Of a stretch of 58,446 nt of DNA, positions 33,896 through 42,475 are shown one piece after another. This stretch comes from Clostridiales bacterium (GTDB taxonomy: Bacteria; Bacillota; Clostridia; Christensenellales; Borkfalkiaceae): assembly GCA_015055865.1 (NCBI GenBank), contig SVHK01000005.1, positions 1-58,446 on the forward strand, written 5' to 3'. A model generated the notes under the pieces. That model made no database searches, had not been told where the DNA came from, and saw only the letters and a program-made list of their open reading frames with translations. The translations under genes were made by a program, and so were the position numbers. Within the stretch, counting starts at the first letter, position 1. Every line of letters starts with the position of its first letter.

Positions 33896-34195
33896 TGCTC
33901 GTATCTAACGCCAAGCACAAGCTTGGTCGGTTACGGGTACGAACAACCAAACCGCAAAAGAAAGATAGAAAAACTCGATACAACGGGACGTTGTTGCTCG
34001 TATCTAACGCCAAGCAAAGACTTGGTTGGTTGACGAGAAGGCAACTCCCAAGCGTAGCGGAAAGATAGAAAAACTCGATACAACTTAGGCGTTGTTGCTC
34101 GTATCTAACGCCAAGCACAAGCTTGGTCGGTTACGGGTACGAACAACCAAACCGCAAAAGAAAGATAGAAAAACTCAATACAATTTAGGCGTTGT
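33896..34195. repeat. Three-copy tandem repeat, period about 100 bases
   Basis: Units begin at 33896, 33995 and 34096, each with TGCTCGTATCTAACGCCAAG and ending in GAAAGATAGAAAAACTC. The first and third copies are nearly identical over 88 bases, with one difference (CTCGATA against CTCAATA). The middle copy has a different core of about 40 bases. Each unit contains an inverted CCAAGC/GCTTGG-type pairing. A related fragment with TCTTGGTCGCGTACGGATTAG lies just before (33838). Open frames across the array repeat a short peptide and look incidental. Confidence 0.8.
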
Positions 34196-34205
34196 TAGCC
34201 AACGT

Positions 34206-34236
34206 AGTTTCGGCGCGTTGCAAAATAGCCGAAACT
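34206..34236. other. Hairpin downstream of the tandem repeat
   Basis: AGTTTCGGC (34206-34214) and GCCGAAACT (34228-34236), without a T run. Confidence 0.4.
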
Positions 34237-34243
34237 GTGAAAA

Positions 34244-34272
34244 CGAGCCGTAGGGAAGTTCCCTACGGCTCG
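34244..34272 (-). terminator. Terminator of the lipoprotein gene
   Basis: 14-bp perfect stem CGAGCCGTAGGGAA/TTCCCTACGGCTCG (34244-34257 and 34259-34272), followed on the minus strand by TTTTC. Confidence 0.8.
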
Positions 34273-34287
34273 CCGTTTTATTAAATT

Positions 34288-34863
34288 TTATAATGTGAAA
34301 AACGCTAACTCGCCGTTTGTTTGAACGATAAAATATTTTTCTTCAAGTATTACCATCAATCCGCAATCTATTATGACGTTTTCCGCTTTCGGGTTTAATA
34401 TTGCTTTTAAGCGGTCATAAATAATATATTCATTTAATTCAAAGACAAAATACCCTATCTTATCTTTATTGGTTAAAAATTTACTATATACCTGTTCGTA
34501 AACGTCATACCCTAAATATTCATTTAGAGCAGTCATTGTTTGTTCAAATGAAAAATCAAATAGCCATTCTATTTCAAAAGCGGTTTCGTCGGAGTGGTAG
34601 GGCACGAGAATAAATTTTTCTTCTTCGGCGATTTTTCCCATAACGTAATAAGCGGATTTGCTTTTAATATCCAGCTCGTCACACAACGCATTATTCGTCG
34701 TACCGGAACCTACTGCCAAAATTTTTTGTAAGCCGAATTGACTTTTAGCGAGTTCTTCTGCGTCTTGGCGGGTTCTATTAGAGTGCTTTTTTTCGCATGA
34801 AGAAAGAACCCACGGACACATTAAACAGATTATTAAAATCAAACGGGTAATTTTCTTTTTCAT
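34288..34863 (-). CDS. Hypothetical lipoprotein
   Basis: A 191-residue secreted lipoprotein. The signal peptide MKKKITRLILIICLMCPWVLSSC ends in a lipobox LSSC (Cys23). The mature part is a compact alpha/beta domain with no recognised motif (KILAVGSGTTNNALCDEL; NEYIIYDRLKAILNPKAENVIIDCGLMVILEEKYFIVQTNGELAFF). It would be anchored to the outer face of the membrane. It has its own promoter (34910-34938) and terminator, and is more AT-rich than rng beside it. Confidence 0.65.
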   Translation of the reverse strand: MKKKITRLILIICLMCPWVLSSCEKKHSNRTRQDAEELAKSQFGLQKILAVGSGTTNNALCDELDIKSKSAYYVMGKIAEEEKFILVPYHSDETAFEIEWLFDFSFEQTMTALNEYLGYDVYEQVYSKFLTNKDKIGYFVFELNEYIIYDRLKAILNPKAENVIIDCGLMVILEEKYFIVQTNGELAFFTL

Positions 34864-34909
34864 AGATTTCTCTTATTTATATACGTTTATAGGCGGAACT
34901 GACAATAAA

Positions 34910-34938
34910 ATATTATCATGCAATCACTGATTTGTCAA
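34910..34938 (-). promoter_or_regulatory. Promoter of the lipoprotein gene
   Basis: On the minus strand TTGACA (34933-34938), 17-base spacer, TAATAT (34910-34915). Confidence 0.75.
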
Positions 34939-34963
34939 TAGAATTTGGAAAAATTTTACAAGT

Positions 34964-34990
34964 AAACCGCGAGGAAAATCCTCGCGGTTT
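34964..34990 (-). terminator. Terminator of rng
   Basis: AAACCGCGAGGA (34964-34975) and TCCTCGCGGTTT (34979-34990), bidirectional in appearance. Confidence 0.8.
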
Positions 34991-35010
34991 GGCGTTTCCT
35001 TTCAATTTAA

Positions 35011-36516
35011 TCAATACAGCATTTTTGCGTTGTCGGGTACGTTCAGGACTTCCGAGTTGTCCCCGCGAACGGAGAAATAGTCTTCTCTATACGTTCTATG
35101 CGGAACGAGATAAACACGTTTGTCTTTCCACCGCCCGTTCACTTCGCGCGTGAATATGTTTTCGGTTAAGATTTTTCGCATAATCGATTCGTTTAATTCG
35201 ACGATTGCCGAGTTGAAACCGTTGGCGAAACAATCAAGCAGGTCTGCGCGCAAACGCGCGAGAGTGAAAACGTCTTCGTGGACGTGTCCGTTGCCTTTAC
35301 AATGAGCGCACGGTTTTAAAAGATATTCGTTTACTTCGTTGCCGATTCGTTTTCTAGTGAATTGCGTTAAACAAAGTTCGCTCATTTCCAAAACGTTGCA
35401 TTTCGCTTTGTCTTTGGACAAAAATTCTCGCAAAACTTCCGTGATTTTCGATTTATGCGACTCGTCTAACATATCGATAAAATCGACGACGACGATACCG
35501 CCGATATTTCTCAAGCGAACTTGCCGAGCAATCTCTTTCGCCGCCGCCAAATTGACGGTAAAGACCGTTTCTTCGTGATTGGTGTCCCCTACGTAACTGC
35601 CCGTATTAACGTCGACGACCGTCATTGCTTCCGTTTGGTCGATGACTATATAACCGCCGTTGTCAAGCGGAACGGTAGCTCCCACCGCTTCGTATAATTT
35701 TTGCGAAATCCCGAACTCTCTAAACATTGCGCGTTCGCTTTTGTGGAATATCAGTTTCCGTTCGGGGATATCTCTTTGCAAGCGCACGAGATTTAAAAGT
35801 TTATTATAAAGCTCTTCGTCGCCGACGCGAATCGCGATTAAATCTTCGCCGAAACTGTCGCGGATAATACGCGCGGGCAAATCGTCGTCGCGATACAAAA
35901 GCGTGCCCACGGGCGCGGTTTCCGCCCTTTTGAGCATATCTAAATACAGCGTTTTTAAATATTCGCTTTCCTTTTTAAGTTGTTTGGGCGTAGCGAGCGT
36001 GGCGTGGGTGCGCACGACGAACCCTTCGTTTTGTCTATCGCGGAGTTTTTCCGCCGTTTTTAAAAGCTTTTCTCGCTCCGCCTCGTCCGTAATCTTTTTG
36101 GAGATACCTAAAAATCCGGTGTTGGGCAAGTAAATGAGATTTTTACCGACGAGCGAGTGCATAGTCGTCACTTTCGCGCCCTTGTTACCGCGCGCGGGCT
36201 TGGTGACTTGAACGAGCACTTCGTCGCCTATTTCCAAATTATGTAAACCGTTGTTAATCTCGATCACGGTACCGTCGTATTTGGAATAATCGGTGTAAAA
36301 CTCGTCCATAGACAGGTAGCAATTTTTCTCTAAACCGCAATAGACGAACGCCGCGTTCATACCGGAAAGCACGTTGACGACGCGACCTTTATAGATGTTG
36401 CCCACGGGCGTACCGGCGTTTTCCTTTTCAGCGGAAAATTCCGTTAAAATCCCGTCTTCGAGCAGGGCGTAAAATTGTTGACCGCAGTAACGGTCGAAAA
36501 AACATTCTTTTTTCAT
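35011..36516 (-). CDS. rng: Ribonuclease G/E family endoribonuclease
   Basis: A 501-residue RNase E/G family protein. The S1 RNA-binding region is NIYKGRVVNVLSGMNAAFVYCGLEKNCYLSMDEF (about residues 39-72). The catalytic acidic residues appear in MTVVDVNTGSYVG and GGIVVVDFIDMLDESHK, and the zinc link CAHCKGNGH lies near residue 400. It processes rRNA precursors and degrades mRNA. It sits between spoIVFB and the L21/L27 region, a neighbourhood known from other Clostridia and Bacilli. Confidence 0.93.
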   Translation of the reverse strand: MKKECFFDRYCGQQFYALLEDGILTEFSAEKENAGTPVGNIYKGRVVNVLSGMNAAFVYCGLEKNCYLSMDEFYTDYSKYDGTVIEINNGLHNLEIGDEVLVQVTKPARGNKGAKVTTMHSLVGKNLIYLPNTGFLGISKKITDEAEREKLLKTAEKLRDRQNEGFVVRTHATLATPKQLKKESEYLKTLYLDMLKRAETAPVGTLLYRDDDLPARIIRDSFGEDLIAIRVGDEELYNKLLNLVRLQRDIPERKLIFHKSERAMFREFGISQKLYEAVGATVPLDNGGYIVIDQTEAMTVVDVNTGSYVGDTNHEETVFTVNLAAAKEIARQVRLRNIGGIVVVDFIDMLDESHKSKITEVLREFLSKDKAKCNVLEMSELCLTQFTRKRIGNEVNEYLLKPCAHCKGNGHVHEDVFTLARLRADLLDCFANGFNSAIVELNESIMRKILTENIFTREVNGRWKDKRVYLVPHRTYREDYFSVRGDNSEVLNVPDNAKMLY

Positions 36517-36606
36517 TGAACTCCTTTCGTCAATTTAAAAACGAACCCTGCATTGACAAACTCATAAAATCGAAATTAAATAAAACCAACTTGACAAGTA
36601 TAACAC

Positions 36607-36634
36607 AAACCCCTTACCTTTGGCAAGGGGTTTT
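36607..36634 (-). terminator. Hairpin between spoIVFB and rng
   Basis: AAACCCCTT (36607-36615) and AAGGGGTTT (36625-36633). The minus-strand -10-like TATACT before rng lies just beyond it, so rng probably has its own start of transcription. Confidence 0.55.
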
Positions 36635-36663
36635 GCTTAATTTTTGCGTTATTTTTGCTCTTT

Positions 36664-37671
36664 TTAACGATTTTTTGGTAAAATTTCGCCTATTTTAGTG
36701 TAAATCGACGCCGTTTTGAAGATTTCACAAAATTCCGATTGCCGGACTTCGCCCACCTTTTTTTCGTTGCCGTCGTACACTTCCAAGAGCAAGTATTTGC
36801 CTTGGCAAAGGTAACGCAATACCGATTTTAAAGGCGTACTTTCAAGCACCGCGACCCGTCTAATTTCTACGCCACGCGAGAGCGCAGATAAATTCGAATA
36901 CCCTATTTTTAAGTATCGGGCGTCCTGTTTTTTGCCTAAACAACCGACCAAAAGGAAGAATACGAACCCTAAAACGCTGTAATTGGGCGTACCGCGTTTC
37001 GCAAGATAGAGAAATCCGAAAACGAGCAATACGGAAAGGAGTACGGTGATTGCGACGCATATTCTTTCCGCTTTTCTTTCAATGCGACCCGTCTCTTTAC
37101 TTCCGCGCGAGAGTTTTAAAATCAACGCGCATTTTAAAATTCTGCCCCCGTCTAAGGGGTAAGCGGGCAAAAGATTGACGAGTGCGACGGAGAGCGACAA
37201 AAAGCACGCCGTATCCGTGTAGGCGTAGCTTATCGGATAAAACCACCAAAGGCTGGCGAACGCTAACGCCGTAAAAAGATTGCATAGCGGACCTGCTAAG
37301 GCGACTTGGATTTCGTCCGTCAAACTAACGTCCGTTAAATCGCCGTCAATAACCGCGCCGTAAGGCATTAGATAAATACTGTTCAGTTTATATCCGAGCC
37401 TTGCCGACGCGAACGCGTGCGCAAGCTCGTGTTCGAGCGCGACGAGCGTCGTCATTAAAAAGAACGGCAAATCTCCCGTCAACGAATAAAAAACGCCGGC
37501 GAGAAAAAAGGTGGGGTGCAAAACGATTTTCGTTTTTTCGTTATTCTCAACCCTGTACCCTTGATTTTTGTTTTTAATGCGAGAACGGGGCGAAAAAAAG
37601 GGTTTGTTAAAACCCTTTTTCTCTATAAAAAACTTTGAAAGTTCTTCAATCACTTGGATTGAGTAACCCAT
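36664..37671 (-). CDS. spoIVFB: M50 site-2 protease, SpoIVFB-like
   Basis: A 335-residue intramembrane zinc metalloprotease. The zinc motif HELAH is at residues 81-85 (ALEHELAHAFASARLG) and the third ligand region is LLPAYPLDGGRIL (about 168-180). Several hydrophobic helices surround them, and a CBS-like C-terminal region follows. SpoIVFB cleaves pro-sigma-K in the mother cell during sporulation. Its start overlaps the SpoIVFA-like gene by 22 bases, the same pair and order as in Bacillus subtilis, where the pair precedes rplU-rpmA as here. Confidence 0.9.
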   Translation of the reverse strand: MGYSIQVIEELSKFFIEKKGFNKPFFSPRSRIKNKNQGYRVENNEKTKIVLHPTFFLAGVFYSLTGDLPFFLMTTLVALEHELAHAFASARLGYKLNSIYLMPYGAVIDGDLTDVSLTDEIQVALAGPLCNLFTALAFASLWWFYPISYAYTDTACFLSLSVALVNLLPAYPLDGGRILKCALILKLSRGSKETGRIERKAERICVAITVLLSVLLVFGFLYLAKRGTPNYSVLGFVFFLLVGCLGKKQDARYLKIGYSNLSALSRGVEIRRVAVLESTPLKSVLRYLCQGKYLLLEVYDGNEKKVGEVRQSEFCEIFKTASIYTKIGEILPKNR

Positions 37672-38453
37672 TCTAAGGCGTTATCTTCGGTAACGGCGAA
37701 ACAGTTGAGTAGGTTGCCGTCCGAGTACATCGTAACCTGCACTTCGTTTTCCCCGTTCGAATACCCGACGGGAACGTTGTGTTTGACCGTTTGACCGACG
37801 GCGTAATACACGTAATCAAGTCCGTCGATAATCCCCGAAAACGAGTCGGTATGCGCAATTTTAACGATAAATTTCCCGTTCTCGTCCTGCGTAACTTCGG
37901 ATACCGTACCGTCCGCGGTCGGGTACACGCAACCTTCTTGCGTGAACGTTAAAATACCCGTAGGCGACAAAGTCATTTGCGCTTCGCTACTTGCGCCAAG
38001 CACGCTCGACAAAGTGAAATCGGTATAATCGCGTTCGTCCACCGTTTCCTTTTCGGGCACGAGCGAACGGAAGAAGGTGTTAATTGCGCTCTTCGGCATC
38101 CATACGTTGGTTAAAAAGATACCCATACAAAGCGCGCACGCTACCCCAAATTCCGCTTTCAAAACTATCGATTGAATTTTATCTTTTTTCGAGCTGACGG
38201 GAATAAACGGTACGGAGTCATCGAAATTAGACGAATAGCCGTTCGCGTCGTCGATATTCTCCGAAAAAAGGTTGGGATATTCGGTTTGCTCGGTTTCGGC
38301 GTTAAAACTTGCGCTCTCGTTCACGAGCGAGATGGTTTTTTCTTTTAAAGAATCGTTCGTTTCCGCGCGCTTGCTTTTTTTGTTTTTTCGAATGACGTTT
38401 ACGGTCGATACGGGGATTTCTAACATTTCAGCGTACTCAATTTCTTCGTTCAT
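37650..38453 (-). CDS. spoIVFA: SpoIVFA-like protein with a degenerate LytM/M23 domain
   Basis: A 267-residue protein with a long hydrophilic N-terminal part, one membrane helix near residues 109-125 (GVACALCMGIFLTNVWM) and an outer domain of LytM/M23 type (CVYPTADGTVSEVTQDENGKFIVKIAHTDSFSGIIDGLDYVYYAVGQTVKHNVPVGYS). The zinc ligands of active M23 enzymes are not in their usual places, as in SpoIVFA, which regulates SpoIVFB. The identification relies on this architecture and on the overlap with the SpoIVFB gene. Confidence 0.75.
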   Translation of the reverse strand: MNEEIEYAEMLEIPVSTVNVIRKNKKSKRAETNDSLKEKTISLVNESASFNAETEQTEYPNLFSENIDDANGYSSNFDDSVPFIPVSSKKDKIQSIVLKAEFGVACALCMGIFLTNVWMPKSAINTFFRSLVPEKETVDERDYTDFTLSSVLGASSEAQMTLSPTGILTFTQEGCVYPTADGTVSEVTQDENGKFIVKIAHTDSFSGIIDGLDYVYYAVGQTVKHNVPVGYSNGENEVQVTMYSDGNLLNCFAVTEDNALEWVTQSK

Positions 38454-38586
38454 AACTTTTCTCCTTGCTTTCGCTTATTTCTTGTTTTACTATATGAAAA
38501 TATTTTTGGTTTAAGAACGGAAACGCAAGAAAAAATCAACGAACTTTTTGTAAAATCTTGTCAAAATAATCGACTGAATAAAAAAT

Positions 38587-38610
38587 AAGCTCTCCGAATC
38601 CGAAGAGCTT
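38587..38610 (-). terminator. Terminator of the uracil permease gene
   Basis: AAGCTCT and AGAGCTT arms, then ATTTTTTATT on the minus strand. Confidence 0.65.
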
Positions 38611-38631
38611 AAGTCTATTTAACGCAAAGCG

Positions 38632-40014
38632 TTAATTATTGGTTTTCTTTTCTTTCAAAACGATATTAAGGACGATACCAAGAATCATTGCCACAGCCGT
38701 GGAAGTAACGGTAACGGCTTGACCTGCAATCGTGAATTGAAGGGTAAGACCACCAATCCCTGCAACGAGAATGGACGCAGCGATGAAGATGTTACGCGCG
38801 ATAGAGAAATCGACTTTTTTGTTGATGAGCATCTTAACGCCCGACGAAGCGATGAACCCGTAAAGAACGAGCGATACGCCACCCGTTACGCAAGCGGGAA
38901 TGGTTTGAACCACAACCATAAGCGGAGTGAAGAAACCGAGCGCAATCGTTGCGAAGCAAGCCGTGATAATAACGCGTACGGACGCTACTTTCGTAACGCC
39001 GACAACCGCTACGTTTTCGCCGTAGGTCGTGTTTGCGCAACCGCAAAGTACGCCGGAAACCGCCGTTGCGATACCGTCGCCCATAAGGGTTTTATCCAAA
39101 CCAGGGTCTTTCAAAAGGTCCTTATTAATAACGCCACCAAGGTTGAGATGGTCGCCGATGTGTTCGCAAATGGTAACGAACGCTACGGGCGCGAACGCAA
39201 GAACGATGGTAATGATTTGACCGATTTCGAACGTGCCGTTGTTCCAATTCAAGAATGCGAAGCAATCGTAACCGATGAAGCTGGAAACGGTGATGTCCTT
39301 AAAGTTGTTGACGACGGGCGCGAAGTTGATAACTTTTGCGTAGTCCCAATTAGCGAGATGGCCGATACCCGTGAAGATAAGCGCGGTAAGGTATCCTGCG
39401 CCCATACCGATAACGAACGGGATTAAGGACAACGTTTTATTGCCGTAGTGCGCGGTAATCGCGGTTGCGAACAACGCTACCAAGCCACAAAGGATATAAA
39501 TAAGGTTATACGTGCCAGCCGCCGCGCCGGTAAGGTTATTGATTGCCGAACCTGCAAGCCCAAGACCGATAACCATAATAACGGGTCCAACGACGATGGT
39601 AGGTAAAAGTTTGAAAAGCCAAGCCGTGCCGAACTTCTTGATGACGAGTGCAACGCCGACGTAGATAAGCCCGACCAAAATCATACCGATAGCGAGCGCA
39701 AGGTAGTTACCCGTTACGCCGTCGCCGGGGGTTGCGTCAAGCGCGAACGCTACGCTCATCGACGAGATGTACGCGAAGGACGAAGAAAGTACGACGGGGG
39801 ATTTCTTACTCGTAAACAAAATGTAGATAAGCGTACCCACGCCTGCGGAGATAATCGTTGCAGGGATAGACGTACCGACAATTAAAGGTACGGTGATGCA
39901 AGCAACGAACATCGCGAGAATGTGTTGAATGGACAAAAGCGCCCATTGCGATTTTTTCGCAGGTACTTCGTGAACGTCCAACACGAGATCGTTTTTAGCG
40001 GTTGTGTTTTCCAT
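38632..40014 (-). CDS. uraA: Uracil/xanthine permease (NCS2 family)
   Basis: A 460-residue polytopic transporter of the NCS2 family with 12-14 hydrophobic segments. It contains AYISSMSVAFALD near the start, TICEHIGDHLNLGGVINKDLLKDPGLDKTLMGDGIAT (about 277-313) and the signature TTYGENVAVVGVTKVASV. These place it with UraA-type uracil:H+ symporters more than with xanthine permeases, but the substrate is inferred. A promoter with a 17-base spacer and a short leader hairpin precede it. Confidence 0.88.
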   Translation of the reverse strand: MENTTAKNDLVLDVHEVPAKKSQWALLSIQHILAMFVACITVPLIVGTSIPATIISAGVGTLIYILFTSKKSPVVLSSSFAYISSMSVAFALDATPGDGVTGNYLALAIGMILVGLIYVGVALVIKKFGTAWLFKLLPTIVVGPVIMVIGLGLAGSAINNLTGAAAGTYNLIYILCGLVALFATAITAHYGNKTLSLIPFVIGMGAGYLTALIFTGIGHLANWDYAKVINFAPVVNNFKDITVSSFIGYDCFAFLNWNNGTFEIGQIITIVLAFAPVAFVTICEHIGDHLNLGGVINKDLLKDPGLDKTLMGDGIATAVSGVLCGCANTTYGENVAVVGVTKVASVRVIITACFATIALGFFTPLMVVVQTIPACVTGGVSLVLYGFIASSGVKMLINKKVDFSIARNIFIAASILVAGIGGLTLQFTIAGQAVTVTSTAVAMILGIVLNIVLKEKKTNN

Positions 40015-40061
40015 AAATAAAACTCCTTAACATATTTTATAGGATAAATCCTATCCTAATT

Positions 40062-40090
40062 ATAATACCATATTCGACAAAAACTGTCAA
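40062..40090 (-). promoter_or_regulatory. Promoter of uraA
   Basis: On the minus strand TTGACA (40085-40090), 17-base spacer, TATTAT (40062-40067). A small AGGATA/TATCCT hairpin follows in the leader. Confidence 0.75.
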
Positions 40091-40161
40091 GTAGATAGAC
40101 AAAAAAAGAGAGCGTTCTCTTAAGATTAAGAAATCGCTCTTTTATAATTACAATATTTATA

Positions 40162-40869
40162 TTATACCGATTCCGCAACGCTCCCACGTTCTTCGGCGGG
40201 GTCTTTGAAAGAATATAAATCGAACTCCGTTTCAATATCGAAATCTTCGCCCGATTCAAACGTGGCGAGTTTAGATACGGAAACTTCGTAAGCGGTCATC
40301 GTTTTAACTTCCGTGTCCGAATACCTTTTTTGGTATTCTCGGCTTTGAATACGTCCCGAAATCGCAACCCTGTCCCCTACGTTCAGATTTTTGACGAACC
40401 GCGCGTTCCTGCCCCAAGCAATACAGGGGATATAGTCCGACTTGTTATACGCTCTATTGACCGCAACGAGTACGTCCGCAATTTCACGGTTGAACGGAGT
40501 CGTTCTATACACGGGCGGTTTGCAAATATATCCGCTTAAAAGGATATTGTTGGGATTTTTTTCAGGAATTTCCGTCAACAGTTCGCGGACGAACACCGTC
40601 AGCATCAAACGGGATTTTCCGTTTTCGAGCTTGTTATAGCTACGGAACTGTCCGAGCGCGCAAAGCGTTTTGCCTTTGGCGAGCATACCCCCTTGAATTA
40701 ATCGTTCCGAGAGTGTAACCGGTAAAATATCGGCTTGCCCTGAAAGTCGTTTGATTTCCACGAAAAACTCGTAAAAGCCTTCTCCGTAAATCTCGTGCGA
40801 AAAGACTGCGTCGCTCACAATCTCGCCCATAACGTACACCCTGTTGTTTTTTTCCGTAACGTAGTTCAT
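40162..40869 (-). CDS. SSB-like protein with two OB-type halves
   Basis: A 235-residue protein with two successive single-stranded-DNA-binding-like segments. The first half has VYVMGEIVSDAVFSHEIYGEGFYEFFVEIKRLSG and GQFRSYNKLENGKSRLMLTVFV; the second has ILLSGYICKPPVYRTTPFNREIADVLVAVNRAYNKSDYIPCIAWGRNARFVKNLNVGDRVAISGRIQSREYQ. The second half matches SSB best. It lacks the acidic C-terminal tip typical of SSB. The start at 40869 has GGAGG 5 bases before it. A role in replication or repair is inferred; it is not the main SSB by length. Confidence 0.72.
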   Translation of the reverse strand: MNYVTEKNNRVYVMGEIVSDAVFSHEIYGEGFYEFFVEIKRLSGQADILPVTLSERLIQGGMLAKGKTLCALGQFRSYNKLENGKSRLMLTVFVRELLTEIPEKNPNNILLSGYICKPPVYRTTPFNREIADVLVAVNRAYNKSDYIPCIAWGRNARFVKNLNVGDRVAISGRIQSREYQKRYSDTEVKTMTAYEVSVSKLATFESGEDFDIETEFDLYSFKDPAEERGSVAESV

Positions 40870-40961
40870 AATAACCTCCAAATCGTAAAAATTACGTTAT
40901 TTTTTTCATAGTTCGTAGTTTGATTCTTTCGAAATCCCGTATACAGGTACGGGTTGAACGA

Positions 40962-41735
40962 CTAATTTAACGGCGTTTGTTTTCCCGTCGGGTCAATGGT
41001 ATAGTCCTTTTTATAAATGAGTTCGCCGATGGGTACGAACTCGTAACCGCGGTTTTTCAAGGTCGAAAAAATCATCGGCAACGCTTCCGCCGTGTGTAAG
41101 CCGTTGTTATGGCAAAGGATAATCGACCCCGATTTGACGCCGTTGACGACGCGTAACGCGATTTCCGTGGCGGATAAGTTTTTCCAATCCAAGCTATCCA
41201 CGTCCCATTGTATCGTGTAAAGCCCCATACCCGTCGCCGTGTCGATTAAAAGGTTGTCGTAATCCCCGTAGGGGGCGCGGAAAAGGTTGGTTTTTTGTCC
41301 CGTAACTTTTTCAATCGCGTTCATAGACGTGAGAAGTTCGTCTTTGATTTCGGCTTCGTTTAATTTACTCATATACGAGTGGGTACGACTATGCGTACCG
41401 AGTTCGTGGCCGGCGTCCACGATTTTTTTCGCGTATTCGGGGTTCTTTTCCACCCAAAATTGAACGGCGAAAAATGTGCATTTTATATCGTTTTGCGCAA
41501 GATAGCGAAGGAGCGTATCCGTGTATTCCGTACCCCAAGCGCAATCGAACGAGATAGCGATTTTTTTATCTTCGCGTGCCACCGAATAGATAGGTAAACT
41601 TTTCGTCGCGTTCGCTTTGACTTGTTCAATCGTCGAATAGCCCAAGTGTTGGACGAAAAACACGAGCGCAAGAATAAGCGTGAAGATAGAACTAACGCAA
41701 AGGATATTTTTTAAGTTCGCGCGTTGATTTTTCAT
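40962..41735 (-). CDS. Polysaccharide deacetylase, PdaB-like
   Basis: A 257-residue NodB-type deacetylase with an N-terminal membrane anchor (about residues 10-30). The first metal-binding block reads KKIAISFDCAWG (Asp64), the second ELGTHSRTHSYMSKL supplies the His ligands, and FRAPYGDYDN follows. The SFDCAWG variant resembles the sporulation protein PdaB, not typical TFDDG enzymes. It would remove acetyl groups from cell-wall or cortex glycans outside the membrane. PdaB is needed for spore maintenance in Bacillus; here it would fit with the nearby spo genes. Confidence 0.85.
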   Translation of the reverse strand: MKNQRANLKNILCVSSIFTLILALVFFVQHLGYSTIEQVKANATKSLPIYSVAREDKKIAISFDCAWGTEYTDTLLRYLAQNDIKCTFFAVQFWVEKNPEYAKKIVDAGHELGTHSRTHSYMSKLNEAEIKDELLTSMNAIEKVTGQKTNLFRAPYGDYDNLLIDTATGMGLYTIQWDVDSLDWKNLSATEIALRVVNGVKSGSIILCHNNGLHTAEALPMIFSTLKNRGYEFVPIGELIYKKDYTIDPTGKQTPLN

Positions 41736-41901
41736 TTCGCATCTCCTATTGTATAAAAAAGTAACGGTCGTAATTTCGATAGTTTAGACGAAAAAAGGCG
41801 TTTTTTGTAAAAACCGATTTTGGGATTTTTACGGCTTGCTTTTTAGTATATTTTGAAAGTTTTAGAAATATGATAAATTAACAAAAAGGCTTATAAAACG
41901 A

Positions 41902-41930
41902 TTTACATTTTTTCTGCGTTCGTGTATAAT
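41902..41930 (+). promoter_or_regulatory. Promoter abutting the 84-residue gene
   Basis: TTTACA (41902-41907), 17-base spacer, TATAAT (41925-41930). The predicted start of transcription lies at about 41937, three bases before the ATG. Confidence 0.7.
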
Positions 41931-41939
41931 GAAACTACT

Positions 41940-42194
41940 ATGAAAATTTGGGCAAAACTTATAACGAACGGAAAAATAAAAAAACAAATCGTTTTTGAAA
42001 AGGACGAAAAACTCGTGTATTCCAAGTTTTTCGATTATATTGTGGAAATAGCGCAAGCGTTGGATATTCCCACGCCCGTGCTTTTAAAGACGCATATTTT
42101 TAATTTTGCAACCTTTAACCACGTCAAGTTCACGAAGAGTGATTTCGTTGAATATTTTTCCTACGACCAGCTCTTTTTGGAGAATATTTTTTAG
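41940..42194 (+). CDS. Conserved-looking hypothetical protein, probably leaderless
   Basis: An 84-residue soluble protein beginning MKIWAKLITNGKIKKQIVFE, with the later phrase ALDIPTPVLLKTHIFNFATFNHVKFTKSDFVEYFSYDQLFLENIF. I recall similar short proteins in other Clostridia but cannot name a family or function. The ATG at 41940 was chosen because it follows the -10 TATAAT by nine bases and is the first in-frame start after it. There is no room for a ribosome-binding site. Confidence 0.65.
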   Translation: MKIWAKLITNGKIKKQIVFEKDEKLVYSKFFDYIVEIAQALDIPTPVLLKTHIFNFATFNHVKFTKSDFVEYFSYDQLFLENIF

Positions 42195-42296
42195 TTTTTT
42201 TGTATTCAAAATTGACGAAAACGGAAGATTTTTGCCGAAAATCGGTTGAAAATCGCTAAAATTTCGTTTTTTTCATAGAAATTGCTCGGTTTTTTA

Positions 42297-42325
42297 TTGA
42301 CAACGGATAGAAAATTAAGTATAAT
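42297..42325 (+). promoter_or_regulatory. Promoter of greA-lysS
   Basis: TTGACA (42297-42302), 17-base spacer, TATAAT (42320-42325). Confidence 0.85.
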
Positions 42326-42346
42326 AAACGTAGTAAATAAATTTTG

Positions 42347-42378
42347 CCGTGGCTTTTTCGGTAAGGGAAAAGTCACGG
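42347..42378 (+). promoter_or_regulatory. Hairpin in the long greA leader
   Basis: CCGTGGCTTTT (42347-42357) pairs with AAAAGTCACGG (42368-42378) in the 145-base greA leader. It may attenuate transcription; this is a guess. Confidence 0.35.
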
Positions 42379-42475
42379 TTGTATTTTGACGTTCTGTAAA
42401 AAGAGCGGTTTTTTCGTTTACGGGCACGTTTGTAGCACAAAAAAACGGTTACTTGCGGAGCGAAAGGAGTTTTTT

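Noticed and set aside
33783..34118. A 111-residue minus-strand frame across the tandem repeat, with the repeated peptide SLCLALDTS
   Set aside because: The peptide repeat follows from the DNA repeat; the three units are not a multiple of the same frame throughout and no start signal is present.
33896..34195. CRISPR array
   Set aside because: The repeated ends are irregular, only three units exist, two cores are nearly the same and no cas gene is near.
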